A stretch of 64,000 nt of DNA, taken from Chloroflexota bacterium. Lineage in GTDB: Bacteria > Chloroflexota > Anaerolineae > J036 > Brachytrichaceae. Position numbers and translations under genes: made by a program. The notes under the pieces were generated by a model. It was not told where the DNA came from. It made no database searches and saw nothing but the letters and a program-made list of their open reading frames with translations. Shown here piece by piece: positions 36,640 through 45,675 of this stretch. The stretch lies in assembly GCA_030550095.1 (NCBI GenBank), contig JAUQQA010000001.1, positions 62,001 to 126,000 of the forward strand, written 5' to 3'. Position 1 is the first letter of the stretch. Each line of letters opens with the position of its first letter.

Positions 36640-36668
36640 TTGCGCAATCGTTCTCCCCTCGATACAAT
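36640..36668 (+). promoter_or_regulatory. Promoter of the duplicated-domain lipoprotein gene
   Basis: TTGCGC (36640-36645), 17-nt spacer, TACAAT (36663-36668), 33 nt before the ATG at 36702. AGGAGG stands 5 nt before the start codon. Confidence 0.6.
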
Positions 36669-36701
36669 GCCAGAGGAGAAACCCAACCTAGGAGGACCTT
36701 C

Positions 36702-37613
36702 ATGCACACTCGCGCACCGGCTCGGCTTGTTGCCGCGCTTTCTGCGGCTGCATTGCTGCTTAGCGGCTGCGGCAGTGATTTCCGCCTTGCGCTGCCGCGC
36801 ATCATCGTCGAGTTTGACGCCGAGGGCTACCCAAGCGTGATCGGCATCAGCGGGCGCACCTTCGGCGCGCAGGTGCTTGCGCCCTCGCTGGTGCAGCAGA
36901 TCACGCAGTCCAACATTCAGCACATCGAGCTTGCCTGGCGCCCTGAGGGCGTGTTCCTCTGGGCAAACGCTAAACCGCTCACCGGGCTTACTTTGAGCGA
37001 GCAATCCTTCAACGTAGTCACTGAGCTAGTGAAACGCTTCGGCATCGCAAACCCCAGCGAAGACCCGGTAGCAGGATTGGGTTTGTGGCTAGCGCGTGTG
37101 TTGCAGCTCAACGTTGTGCTGAAATTTCCCGTCCAGCCCGGCAGTAGCGAAGTGCCGTTGCGCGATGAGCGTGCGCCGTTGCCGATGGGCGGTTCGAACG
37201 TCGCACCTGCATCCATTATCGGGCTTAAGCTTGCTTTCGACGAAAACGGTGTGCCCTCATTCGCTGGCGTCTCCTTTACGGAGCTACAACGCTTAGCCGG
37301 CGTTGATCTCAGCGCTGCCTTCCTCCCGCGCGATGTTGTGCAGCAGCTCGTCGCCGCTGGCATCCAGCACATCACCATCCGCACTAGCCCCGAAGGGATC
37401 AAGCTATGGGTAAACGCTGACCCAGTGACCACGCTCATGTGGAGCGAGGAGATGCTCACCAACACCGCCGAAACCGTGAGCAGCTTGCAGTTGCTTGACC
37501 CAGCCGTGGCAGCGGTCGTCAAGCAGTTTGTGCCTCTCGCAAACCGCCTCGATGCGAACATTGTGCTGCGCTTTCCCACTGGCGGCGCCGCGCCCATCCC
37601 TGAGCCGAACTAA
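36702..37613 (+). CDS. Lipoprotein with an internally duplicated domain
   Basis: A 303-residue lipoprotein of unknown function. The signal peptide ends in LLLSGC (Cys23). The mature part consists of two related copies, about residues 34-144 and 174-293, joined by a Pro/Gly-rich linker. The copies share an opening strand (IIVEFDAEGYPSVIGIS / LKLAFDENGVPSFAGVS), the central block IQHIELAWRPEGVFLWANA against IQHITIRTSPEGIKLWVNA, and the closing LNVVLKFPV against ANIVLRFPT. I know no named family for the repeat. It has its own promoter, ribosome site and terminator, so it is a monocistronic surface protein. Confidence 0.8.
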   Translation: MHTRAPARLVAALSAAALLLSGCGSDFRLALPRIIVEFDAEGYPSVIGISGRTFGAQVLAPSLVQQITQSNIQHIELAWRPEGVFLWANAKPLTGLTLSEQSFNVVTELVKRFGIANPSEDPVAGLGLWLARVLQLNVVLKFPVQPGSSEVPLRDERAPLPMGGSNVAPASIIGLKLAFDENGVPSFAGVSFTELQRLAGVDLSAAFLPRDVVQQLVAAGIQHITIRTSPEGIKLWVNADPVTTLMWSEEMLTNTAETVSSLQLLDPAVAAVVKQFVPLANRLDANIVLRFPTGGAAPIPEPN

Positions 37614-37646
37614 GAGACGCTCGTAGCCTTTTTGCCAAACACATCC

Positions 37647-37680
37647 GCCCTCACGATGATCTCCGTGAGGGCTTTTATTT
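37647..37680 (+). terminator. Rho-independent terminator of the lipoprotein gene
   Basis: Perfect 9-bp stem gccctcacg (37647-37655)/cgtgagggc (37664-37672), 8-nt loop, then TTTTATTT. Confidence 0.92.
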
Positions 37681-37689
37681 GCTAAACGC

Positions 37690-39297
37690 TCATCGAGAGC
37701 GCCACAACTGAAGGCTCACCCCCCAAGGTTCAAGCTGCACATGTTGCGCCTGCGCCTCTGCGCCAAGCAGAGACGTTGGCTCACCGCGCAAAGGACGCGG
37801 CGCGCGCTCGATTGGCACGCGCACCGCCTGCGGCTCTGCACTGAAGTTGAAGATCACCAGCGCAACTTCTGATCCATCCCAACGCCAAAGACCTAAGCAA
37901 ACCGATGCGCATCCTTCGACCTCGTCGAGCAATTGAAAGCTCGTCGCGCGCAACGAAGGATGTTCACGGCGCAAGCGCCCGAGACGGCGATAGAAGTTGA
38001 GCAACGAATCTGGGTCGCCCTCCTGCTCTTCTACCGAGACGCCATCGTACGGGCGATTGTGGCGATCGGCTGGGCGGAACCAGCGCGTCATTCCTGGTCC
38101 TTCTTCAGCCGCGTACCAATCCATCGGCTCGCGGCGATACTCGTCGTAAGCAGCACCCTGCCCTTTTGTGCCGCGCATCCCGATCTCCTCGCCGTAGTAG
38201 ATGATGGGAATGCCTGGCATCAGGAATGCAGCCGCTGCCATGAGACGCATACGCGCGGGATCGCCTTGCACCGCAGAAGCGATGCGATTTGTGTCATGAT
38301 TCGAGGGGAAACGCACAATCTGCGCGCCGCGCGGGTACAGACGCTGCATCGCACCCAGCGCCCCATACAACACGCTCGGCGGCAGCTGACCGTTAATCAC
38401 GCCGCCACCGTTCACGTTGTCGCCCCCTGTCATGAGCAGGTACCAAGGGAAATCGAACAGCGCGTCGAAGCCATCGAGGAAGTATTGCTGCAACACCGCG
38501 GTTTGCCCATCCCAAACCTCGCCAAGGAGCACAGCATCGGGGTATTGCGTCTTCACCGCTGCGCGCAACTCGCCCCAAAACCAATGCTCCACGCCGCGCG
38601 CGTAATCACACCGCAGCCCATCCACGCCCAGCTCCAGCCAGAACAACGCCGCGCGGATGAGATACTCGCGCACGGCGCGATTGCTGTGGTTCCACTCGGG
38701 AAGATAGCCCGTGCCGAAAAACGACGCGTAGGTGCGATTTTGCGCATCCTTGAAAAGAAACCAATCCGTGTAGGGTGAGCTGGGATTGAGGTACGCGTCT
38801 TTGAAGTAGGGGTGTGCCAATGAGGTGTGGTTTGCGACGTAGTCCACGATCAAGCGCATGTCGCGCTGCTTAAGCTCCACCAACAGCGCCTTGAAGTCTT
38901 CCAGCGTGCCGAACTCTGGATTAACCTCGAAGTAATCCACCACGTCGTAGCCGTGGTAACTCGTCGCCGGGTAGTGCGGGTTAAGCCAAATCGTATCCAC
39001 CCCAAGCGACTGGATGTAATCGAGCTTCTGGCGAATGCCGTTCAAGTCGCCGATGCCGTCGCCGTCGGAATCGTAAAAACTGCGCGGGAAAATTTGGTAA
39101 AGCGTTGCTTCGTTAAACCAGGCGGGCGTCTCGATGAGCGGGCGCCGATCGGGCGTTGGGGTGCGCTGAGGCTGTGCACGCGCGGCTGGGGAGGGCGTCG
39201 GCGCGGGCGACGGCGGTGCAGGTGCCTGGGGCACCCCTGCACACGCCGCGAGCAGCAGCACCAAGCCCACCCAGATGCTCCTCCATTTCGTCTTCAT
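37690..39297 (-). CDS. GH13 alpha-amylase-family lipoprotein
   Basis: Secreted, lipid-anchored glycoside hydrolase (535 aa). A signal peptide ends in LLLAAC (Cys19) and is followed by a short Pro/Thr linker. The GH13 barrel starts at ATLYQIFPRSFYDSDGDGIGDLNGI. Conserved regions: LIVDYVANHTS; VDGLRCDYARG with the nucleophile Asp; AVLLGEVWD with the acid/base Glu; VRFPSNHDTNRI with the third Asp. A small C-terminal beta domain closes it. The DxDGDGxGD loop is a calcium site typical of oligo-1,6-/alpha-amylase-like members. Specificity is not clear. I start at ATG 39297; the open frame upstream has no signal peptide character. Confidence 0.9.
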   Translation of the reverse strand: MKTKWRSIWVGLVLLLAACAGVPQAPAPPSPAPTPSPAARAQPQRTPTPDRRPLIETPAWFNEATLYQIFPRSFYDSDGDGIGDLNGIRQKLDYIQSLGVDTIWLNPHYPATSYHGYDVVDYFEVNPEFGTLEDFKALLVELKQRDMRLIVDYVANHTSLAHPYFKDAYLNPSSPYTDWFLFKDAQNRTYASFFGTGYLPEWNHSNRAVREYLIRAALFWLELGVDGLRCDYARGVEHWFWGELRAAVKTQYPDAVLLGEVWDGQTAVLQQYFLDGFDALFDFPWYLLMTGGDNVNGGGVINGQLPPSVLYGALGAMQRLYPRGAQIVRFPSNHDTNRIASAVQGDPARMRLMAAAAFLMPGIPIIYYGEEIGMRGTKGQGAAYDEYRREPMDWYAAEEGPGMTRWFRPADRHNRPYDGVSVEEQEGDPDSLLNFYRRLGRLRREHPSLRATSFQLLDEVEGCASVCLGLWRWDGSEVALVIFNFSAEPQAVRVPIERAPRPLRGEPTSLLGAEAQAQHVQLEPWGVSLQLWRSR

Positions 39298-39344
39298 GCA
39301 GTGGAGCAGTGTAAAGCCATCCAGCACAGGCGCAAGTGCGCAGT

Positions 39345-39878
39345 TCAAGCAGTAGGTGGCAGGCGCGCCCAGCGCACTGAGCGGAATGTCACCAAGCGGT
39401 TGACGACGTAGTTCCAGACCATGACGATCAACGCAGAAACCGCCTTGGTGAGGTTCAAGCCAATCACCGCGCTGCCGACCAGGAAGCTGATCGGCGCGTA
39501 GAACAGGAACAGCACCGCCTCGTTGATGCCCAGCCCCATTGCGTTCACGGCGAGAAACACGGGCATCTGCTTGCGCTTCTTCACGTGGCGCGCCTCGGGG
39601 TACACCCATAGGCGGTTCCAGATGTAGTTGTGCGTCGCCGCGGTGACGAACGCCACGCCGACCGCGATCGGCTCATACACATGCAGCCCGTGCGCCAGCA
39701 GGTTGAGCAAGCCGTAGTCCACGATCAAGCCAAGAAAGCCCACGATGGCAAACTTCACAAAGCGCTTGACCTCAGGCTTGTTCGTGCGGGCAATTCCGTA
39801 TAGGCGCGTTTGCTTGACCGGCTCAGGCACCAGCCGGCTCACCTGCGGCTTGTGCTTGAAGATCGCGGACATGGGCAT
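39345..39878 (-). CDS. GtrA-family membrane protein
   Basis: A 177-residue GtrA-like protein with four membrane spans, starting after a basic 35-residue tail: RFVKFAIVGFLGLIVDYGLLNLL, FVTAATHNYIWNRLWVY, and VMVWNYVVNRLVTF, the repeated N-Y-x-x-N-R pattern of the family. GtrA proteins are thought to flip undecaprenyl-linked sugars or assist polysaccharide synthesis. The ATG at 39878 lies inside the end of the S9 peptidase gene (56-bp overlap in another frame); later starts would cut into the first span's flank. Confidence 0.82.
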   Translation of the reverse strand: MPMSAIFKHKPQVSRLVPEPVKQTRLYGIARTNKPEVKRFVKFAIVGFLGLIVDYGLLNLLAHGLHVYEPIAVGVAFVTAATHNYIWNRLWVYPEARHVKKRKQMPVFLAVNAMGLGINEAVLFLFYAPISFLVGSAVIGLNLTKAVSALIVMVWNYVVNRLVTFRSVRWARLPPTA

Positions 39879-41928
39879 GTGTATTAAACCACTGAATGAT
39901 GCGCCGGATGCGCTCGATCCGATGATTCGGCTCGCCGCTGCGTGAAAGCTCGTGCCCTTCGCGGGGCCAGCGGATCAGCTCCACCGTCTTGCCCATGAGC
40001 TTGAGGGCTTGGAAGAGCTGCTCTGCCTGCTCGATGGGCACGCGGTAATCTTGTTCACTGTGTTCGATCAAGAGGGGCGTTTGGATGTTGGGCGCCAGCG
40101 AGATGGGTGACATGGCCCATAGCCGCTGCACATCGTCCCACGGCGTGATGCCGCCTGCTTCACGATCGTTGAAGAAAGGCACATCGGTGGTGTTGCGCAT
40201 GGAGACGAGGTTGTACACCCCCCGCTGAGCGCACGCCGCAGCAAAACGATGGTCCTTCCCGATGATCCACGCGGTGAGGTAGCCGGCGTAGCTGCCACCC
40301 GTGATGCACAGGCGCTGAGTGTCCACGTAGGGGCGCTCGCAGAGCAAATCCACGCCGCGCAGCACATCACGCATGGGGCCATCCCCCCAATCGCCGCGAT
40401 TGGCATGCCAAAACGCGCGCCCGTACCCATCCGAACCGCGCGGATTGCAGAAGAAGACCAGATAACCCGCGCTCAGCATGGTCTGGAACTCATGCCACAT
40501 GCTGCGCGTCGAAGGTCCCCACATCACATGCGGGCCGCCGTGCATTTGCACCACCAGCGGATAGCGCCGCGAGGGATCGAAGTCCGCGGGTTTGAGCAGC
40601 CAGCCCTGGATAGTACGACCTTCTACGCGGTAGCGCAGCGGCTCCACACTGCCCACTGCATGCGCTTCGAGAAAGCGCGCGTTTGGGCGGTAAAGCGGAC
40701 GCGTGCGTCCGTCGTGCTCCAGCAGATACAACGCGCTTGGGTCTTGCGGTGTGCTGGCGGCAAACACCACCCGCCCATCGGGGAGCACGTCGAAGCTCGT
40801 GATCTCATGCACAGCGCGCGTGAGCTGCTCAGGCTGTGGCGTCGTTTCCTCGCCATCTTGGGGCACGCGCACGCGCCAAAGCTGCACGTTGCCTTCGCTT
40901 TGCAGGGTGAAGTAGAGATAAGCGCCGTCTGGGCTCCAGCGAAACTCGCCCAACGTGCGGTCGAGCGCGGCGGTGAGATCGATCACGCGCTCCCCGCGCG
41001 TGCTTCGGATGGCCAACGTCGCTGGTTGATACGCGGCGGGGTCATCCTCGGAGCGCTCAAAGGCGATCCAGCGTCCATCTGGCGAGGGTAAGGGGTTGTA
41101 ACAAGAGAACCCTTTGAGCGCCCAACGGCGCACGATCGGCGTCTTGCCGCGCGGGTCCAGGCGTACAAGGTCCACGTAGCGGAACAACTCGCCGCTCTCT
41201 GGGTCACGGCTGTAGGTGCTGTAGATCGTCTTGCCGTCCGCACTCCACTGTGGCGCACCGAAGTTCTGCCAGGTTTCGCGCGGGGTAAGCCGTCTTGGCT
41301 TTGGTGCGTTTGTGCGCTCTGCGTCCTGCGGCATGGGCACGACGTAAACGTGCGCGTAGCGGTCGTCAATGAAAGTCGTGCCTGTGCGATAGGGCACGCG
41401 GCGGATCACGCGCGGGTCGAGGCGCAACTCCTCCTCGTGCTGCTTCTGCTCCTTCTCCCGCTTCAGCGTCCAGGCGTCCTTGAACGGCGCAGGTGTTTCC
41501 GCCGCAGGAGCGGCATCTTCGGCATCACACTCATCGGGTCGCATTTTTGCCGTGAACGCAACCTGGCGCGCGTCAGGCGACCAACTGAACGCTTCGATGC
41601 CATTAAGGTGAGCGATCACAAGGCGTGCCTCGCCGCCACCGAGCGGCAATGCGTAGATCGCGGGCTTCTCCCCACGCCCGGAGATGAACCCCAACCAACG
41701 CCCATCGGGCGACCAACGTGGGTGAGTGTCCTTGTTTCCCGCTGTGAAGGGCTGCGGCACGGCGCGCGGTTGTGTGAGGTCAAGCACCCACACGTTGCGC
41801 ACATAGGTGTTGTTGGCACGGTCCACGCTCACGCGCACGAAGGCCACACGCTGACCATCAGGCGAGACACGCACATCATCGAGCAAGACGAGATCGCAAA
41901 GATGTTCCGGCGTGATAGGCGCTTTCAT
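39823..41928 (-). CDS. S9-family peptidase (acylaminoacyl-peptidase-like)
   Basis: Prolyl-oligopeptidase-family serine peptidase (701 aa). The N-terminal half is a beta-propeller with TolB/DPP-like blades (WSPDGRWLGFISGRG, WSPDARQVAFTAK, WSADGKTIYST, SPDGRWIAFERSED, WSPDGAYLYFTLQ). The C-terminal alpha/beta-hydrolase domain (about residue 440 on) has RYPLVVQMHGGPHVMWG, the catalytic Ser in CITGGSYAGYLTAW, Asp in LLIEHSEQDYRVPIEQ and His in RWPREGHELSRSG. No signal peptide, so cytoplasmic. A TATAGC/TTGGAT pair at 41992-42018 on the minus strand may be its promoter; the rest of the gap to 42070 holds nothing obvious. Confidence 0.92.
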   Translation of the reverse strand: MKAPITPEHLCDLVLLDDVRVSPDGQRVAFVRVSVDRANNTYVRNVWVLDLTQPRAVPQPFTAGNKDTHPRWSPDGRWLGFISGRGEKPAIYALPLGGGEARLVIAHLNGIEAFSWSPDARQVAFTAKMRPDECDAEDAAPAAETPAPFKDAWTLKREKEQKQHEEELRLDPRVIRRVPYRTGTTFIDDRYAHVYVVPMPQDAERTNAPKPRRLTPRETWQNFGAPQWSADGKTIYSTYSRDPESGELFRYVDLVRLDPRGKTPIVRRWALKGFSCYNPLPSPDGRWIAFERSEDDPAAYQPATLAIRSTRGERVIDLTAALDRTLGEFRWSPDGAYLYFTLQSEGNVQLWRVRVPQDGEETTPQPEQLTRAVHEITSFDVLPDGRVVFAASTPQDPSALYLLEHDGRTRPLYRPNARFLEAHAVGSVEPLRYRVEGRTIQGWLLKPADFDPSRRYPLVVQMHGGPHVMWGPSTRSMWHEFQTMLSAGYLVFFCNPRGSDGYGRAFWHANRGDWGDGPMRDVLRGVDLLCERPYVDTQRLCITGGSYAGYLTAWIIGKDHRFAAACAQRGVYNLVSMRNTTDVPFFNDREAGGITPWDDVQRLWAMSPISLAPNIQTPLLIEHSEQDYRVPIEQAEQLFQALKLMGKTVELIRWPREGHELSRSGEPNHRIERIRRIIQWFNTHAHVRDLQAQAAGEPAGA

Positions 41929-42070
41929 CGTTGTGCGATGGATGTGTGTTGATCATGCCACACTGCACACCGGCTGCCTTAGGCGAAGATCGCTATACTC
42001 ACTGTTGCCCAAATCCAATATGTTGGAAGGTGAAAACAGAACAGCAAGTGGTAGCAGCGGCGTCCTGATA

Positions 42071-42107
42071 ACAAAACAGGGGAGCAAGCGCTTCGCCTGC
42101 TCCCCTG
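42071..42107 (-). terminator. Terminator of the Rieske/cytochrome bc operon
   Basis: Perfect 10-bp stem caggggagca (42077-42086)/tgctcccctg (42098-42107) with additional inner GCG/CGC pairs. On the minus strand a TTTTGT tract follows. It lies 15 nt past the cytochrome c stop. Confidence 0.9.
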
Positions 42108-42122
42108 CGTTTGCTCAGGGCA

Positions 42123-43082
42123 TCAACGCAGCGTGGTCAAGTAGTCCACCAGCTTCTCGAGGTCTTCTTTCGAGATGGTCTCCCCGTAGTTCTGCGGCAT
42201 CACATTTGCTGGGCAAGGCCCTTGCGGGCACTTAGGCGCGATGTAAGCGTTGGGGTACAAGATGGACTGGCGAATGTATTCCTCGGGCGTGGTTGCTGGT
42301 GGTTGACCCTTTACGTTGTTCTTGTAATCGTCGCTGGCGATGCGCTCCTGCGCGACGGTGTAAATCCTGCTCAGGCTCGGACCGACCGCGCCCTGGTTGC
42401 CCACGCCGCGGATTGCGTGGCAGGCTGTACAACCCGCTTGCAAATAGACCTGCTTGCCTCGCTCTTGTGCTTCCGTGAGCGGCACAGGCGTCGGCCGCGG
42501 TCCCTGCCCCTCACCCGGCGCTGGCGGGAGCACTGCCTGATCGTCGGACAGCGGGTTGAGCGACCAGTTCACGATGAACGCGGTGACGTCTCGGATCTGG
42601 TCGGGGCGCAGCGGACCACCATGGCGATCCAAGAACGGCGGGTGGTTGACATCCCACACGTTGCTCGTGCGGATTGGGATGCCTGCCTCGGTGACGGCAA
42701 TGATGTAACTCTCCAGCGTCCCCACCCAACCAATCTCCTGGAGACGCTTGCTGGGCACGACCTGCTGGTAAGTCACACGACCATCCGTCTCCTCGCGCAA
42801 CGTGCGCCGACCGACGAACGATTCCGCTGCCAAAGTGGGGCCCAGTCCCTCTACGCCTTCGCCGTTCACACCGTGGCAGCGGGCACATTGATCAGCGTAC
42901 ACCTTTGCCCCTGCCTCGATCGCGCGCGCGCGGAAGTTGGTGTCGCGGCGGTTGAGCGCGGTCTGATCGCTAATTGCAACGTAGGTGCACACGCTGAGCA
43001 TCACCAGCATAGAGATGATGCCCGCAAGGATGCGCACTGTGAAACTTGGCCTGAAGGTGATGATCTTCTTGACGATGCTCAT
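42123..43082 (-). CDS. Membrane-anchored dihaem cytochrome c
   Basis: A 319-residue cytochrome with one N-terminal membrane anchor (about residues 16-38) and two c-type haem sites, CARCH (residues 66-70) and CTACH (218-222). The first domain contains GEGVEGLGPTLAAESFVGRRT, and the second ends with Met in PANVMPQNYG as probable sixth ligand. It is the third gene of the Rieske-cytochrome b-cytochrome c operon and so most likely replaces cytochrome c1/f as electron acceptor of the quinol-oxidising complex. It follows the cytochrome b gene by 72 nt. Confidence 0.93.
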   Translation of the reverse strand: MSIVKKIITFRPSFTVRILAGIISMLVMLSVCTYVAISDQTALNRRDTNFRARAIEAGAKVYADQCARCHGVNGEGVEGLGPTLAAESFVGRRTLREETDGRVTYQQVVPSKRLQEIGWVGTLESYIIAVTEAGIPIRTSNVWDVNHPPFLDRHGGPLRPDQIRDVTAFIVNWSLNPLSDDQAVLPPAPGEGQGPRPTPVPLTEAQERGKQVYLQAGCTACHAIRGVGNQGAVGPSLSRIYTVAQERIASDDYKNNVKGQPPATTPEEYIRQSILYPNAYIAPKCPQGPCPANVMPQNYGETISKEDLEKLVDYLTTLR

Positions 43083-43154
43083 GGATGCAGCTTCATTCAG
43101 CTAAACAGGCGTGGGCACGCCTGAGGAACACACGGCGCACCCACGCCTCTGAGA

Positions 43155-44843
43155 TCACTCGGAGTAGCCAGAAAGCGCGTGCAGGTAGGTGGACTTCAGG
43201 AACTGCGTCGCGCGGCCCGTATCGTCCGTGTAGTCAATCTTGATGGCGACGTAGCGCAAGTTCTCTTGCACCTGCTTCACCTCAACCACCGCCGTCGCCT
43301 CTGGCGAGAGCTTCTTCCCCAACGGGTCAGCATTCGCCTTGCGATGCTCCATGCTCGCGTGGATGGCGCGGATCAGGCGGTCGAAGTTCGGGTTGCCCGT
43401 GTTTGGCTCTGCGCTCACGGTCCACGTGCCGACTACGTAGTCCTCATACGGCAGCGCGCGCACAGGACCAACGCCCTCGTCGGGGATGAACTCTTGACCC
43501 ACCTCCGACGCTGGGTCGCCGCCAACGTAGCCGAAGCCGGTGATCGGCACGCCCGTCGGGATGCCCGCGAAGGAGAGATAGATGATCGCGGCTGCGAACA
43601 GCGCGCCGAGCGTGAGCATCACCTTGCGGTCGCCGTAGCGGCGGCTGGGGTTGGGGTCAATGTAGGGAATGATGAACAGGATGCCGATCATCAGCGGACC
43701 GACGATCACGCCCCAGAACACCTTTGGCGTCAGCCCCAGCACGTTCGCGAAGAACTTGTCCACTTCCGTGGCGATGGGGCCGGGCAGGAAGGGGATCATG
43801 TGCGGCACCTTGAGCAGGCCCTGCAGCCAGTAGAAGTACCACGGCGCCACCGTGTGGTTCGGCGTGACGAGCGGGTCCGCGTGATGCTCCAGAGGCGCGC
43901 CCTTATACCAGGTGACCACCGAGAGCGCCATGAAGGCAAATGCCACGCCCATGTACATCAGCTCGTTGGTGAGGATGTCGGGCAGGAAGGGCACGCGCTT
44001 CTCAGGCGGCACCTTGCGCGCGTTGTCCTCACCGACTGGCTCCATCTCGGGCGGCAAGCTGATGCCGTAGCGCACCACCTTGTAGTAGTGCACCGCCACG
44101 AAGATCACGCCCAACAGCGGCAGCAGCACAACATGCAGCAAGTAGAAGCGCAGCAAACCGCTCGCACCGATGTCGGGCGCGCCGCGCAGCAACAGGTTCA
44201 GCTCATATCCGATGAGCGGCACCGCGTCCGCCATCGAGGTGCCGATGGTCACCGCCCAGAACGCTAGCTGGTCCCATGGCAGCAGGTAGCCGCTGAACGA
44301 GAGGAACAGCGTGATCACCAGCAGCACCACGCCAGTGAACCAGGTGAACTGACGCGGCTTCTTGTAGGAGCCTGTGACGAACGTGCGCACCATGTGGAGC
44401 GTGACCACAATCACCATCGCCTCTGCGCCGAGACGGTGCAGGTCGCGCACGAACTTGCCGAAGGGCACGTTCGTCAGGATGTCGATCATGTTCTGGTAAG
44501 CGTAGGTCGGCGACGGCGTGTAGAAGATCATCAGGAAGATGCCCGTGATGATCTCGAACATGAAGAAGATCGCCGACAAGAAGCCCAAGCGGAAGGTCGG
44601 GTACAGCGTTGTGACGGCTTCGTGATAGAACGAGGGGCGAATGTGGAACCAGAAGCCTTCCGTGTGGGGCTTCACGCGCGGGTTGGGCTTGGGCGGCGGA
44701 TCGCCGCGCAGGATGCCGCGCACGTCATTCCACGACAAGCCCGCGGTGAACCGCGTGAACCCGTCGTCTAGACGCTGGGCAATTGTCGCCCGCAGCCCTG
44801 TGGTCCGAATTTGTTTCACCAACTTTTCGCCAACAATCGCCAT
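43155..44843 (-). CDS. Cytochrome b (fused b6/subunit IV type)
   Basis: Quinol-oxidising cytochrome b (562 aa). Haem ligands are His136/His150 (13 residues between) and His237/His252 (14 between); the latter spacing is of the b6 type. The Qo-site motif is APWY (residues 333-336, context NHTVAPWYFYW) where most homologues have PEWY or PDWY. Eight membrane spans are visible. The subunit-IV part continues in the same chain, and a C-terminal soluble extension of about 110 residues (from GEFIP-like EVGQEFIPDEG) follows, not found in b6 or mitochondrial b. The Rieske gene precedes it by 21 nt. Confidence 0.95.
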   Translation of the reverse strand: MAIVGEKLVKQIRTTGLRATIAQRLDDGFTRFTAGLSWNDVRGILRGDPPPKPNPRVKPHTEGFWFHIRPSFYHEAVTTLYPTFRLGFLSAIFFMFEIITGIFLMIFYTPSPTYAYQNMIDILTNVPFGKFVRDLHRLGAEAMVIVVTLHMVRTFVTGSYKKPRQFTWFTGVVLLVITLFLSFSGYLLPWDQLAFWAVTIGTSMADAVPLIGYELNLLLRGAPDIGASGLLRFYLLHVVLLPLLGVIFVAVHYYKVVRYGISLPPEMEPVGEDNARKVPPEKRVPFLPDILTNELMYMGVAFAFMALSVVTWYKGAPLEHHADPLVTPNHTVAPWYFYWLQGLLKVPHMIPFLPGPIATEVDKFFANVLGLTPKVFWGVIVGPLMIGILFIIPYIDPNPSRRYGDRKVMLTLGALFAAAIIYLSFAGIPTGVPITGFGYVGGDPASEVGQEFIPDEGVGPVRALPYEDYVVGTWTVSAEPNTGNPNFDRLIRAIHASMEHRKANADPLGKKLSPEATAVVEVKQVQENLRYVAIKIDYTDDTGRATQFLKSTYLHALSGYSE

Positions 44844-44864
44844 AGCAACACTCTCCTCCTTCGT

Positions 44865-45620
44865 TCAGAAGTGCGGATCACCGAGGATCTTCCTGCCGGT
44901 GTTCACGCGCACGGTGGCGGCGTTGGGCGGCAATGGGATGAAGTCACCGTTGGGCGACTCAGCGATGACGTTGCCCGCCTCGTCGAGGATCTCAAACGCG
45001 AAGCGGTCGAGGTTGCGCGGTGCAGGGCCGGCAATCCACGTTCCATCCAGTTGGAATTGCGATCCGTGGCAAGGGCAAGCGAAAATCTTCGAGGCTTCGT
45101 TCCAGAAGTAAATGCAGCCCAAGTGCGTGCAAATCTTGTAGATGGCGGCAATGCCCTCATCCACGTGCACGAGCCAGAATTTGCCAGCGTTGTTCGAGAC
45201 GGGCGCTTCGTTTGGTTGCGGATACTCGCTGGCAGGCACGCTGATCTTGCCGCCAAACTCGCCCTCGCGGAAGCGAGGCATGGCGAACAAGAAGGTGATG
45301 CCGCCGAACTGCGCCAAGAACAACGCCATCGAGGCGCCCCAGACGTAGTTCAAAAACTCGCGCCGCGTGATGCCCTTTGGCGGCGCAGCAGGCGCGGCTT
45401 CTTCTTTCGCAGCAGGTGCTTTGGGTGCTGCCGCAGCCGGCTTCGCCGCAGCAGCGGGCGCAGTGGGTTTCGGCGCTGCTGCACTGCCTGGGGCAGGCTT
45501 CGCAACGCCCGCAGGCGTTGGCGCTGCGCTCTGCGCCGGTGCTGCTGGCTTCGGCTCAGGCGTCGCACCTGTTGCACTCTCAGCCGCGCTGGTTGGTCGT
45601 GGTTCCATTGTCTCTGCCAT
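44865..45620 (-). CDS. Rieske iron-sulfur protein
   Basis: Rieske subunit (251 aa). 2Fe-2S ligands: Cys164 and His166 in CTHLGC, Cys182 and His185 in CPCHGS; Cys169 and Cys184 form the disulfide. An unusually long Ala/Pro/Lys-rich tail (residues 1-82) precedes a twin-arginine sequence TRREFLNY and a membrane span (91-114), so the tail stays in the cytoplasm and the protein is a probable Tat substrate. It is the first gene of the bc operon. ATG 45620 has GAGGGA upstream. Confidence 0.95.
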   Translation of the reverse strand: MAETMEPRPTSAAESATGATPEPKPAAPAQSAAPTPAGVAKPAPGSAAAPKPTAPAAAAKPAAAAPKAPAAKEEAAPAAPPKGITRREFLNYVWGASMALFLAQFGGITFLFAMPRFREGEFGGKISVPASEYPQPNEAPVSNNAGKFWLVHVDEGIAAIYKICTHLGCIYFWNEASKIFACPCHGSQFQLDGTWIAGPAPRNLDRFAFEILDEAGNVIAESPNGDFIPLPPNAATVRVNTGRKILGDPHF

Positions 45621-45675
45621 GGATTACATCCCTCGTGACGCTCAACGCGCGTTTTGCCTAGAAAGTCCGCGCGCG

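Noticed and set aside
36559-36840. 93-codon open frame after metX
   Set aside because: It covers a 14-bp hairpin and the promoter and 5' end of the lipoprotein gene in another frame.
39298-39609. Upstream extension of the GH13 gene
   Set aside because: The lipoprotein signal starting at ATG 39297 fixes the start; the extension overlaps gtrA on the same strand.
42111-44267. Two open frames on the plus strand opposite cytochrome c and b
   Set aside because: Both are antisense shadows; the cytochrome genes carry CxxCH, haem-ligand and membrane-span patterns.
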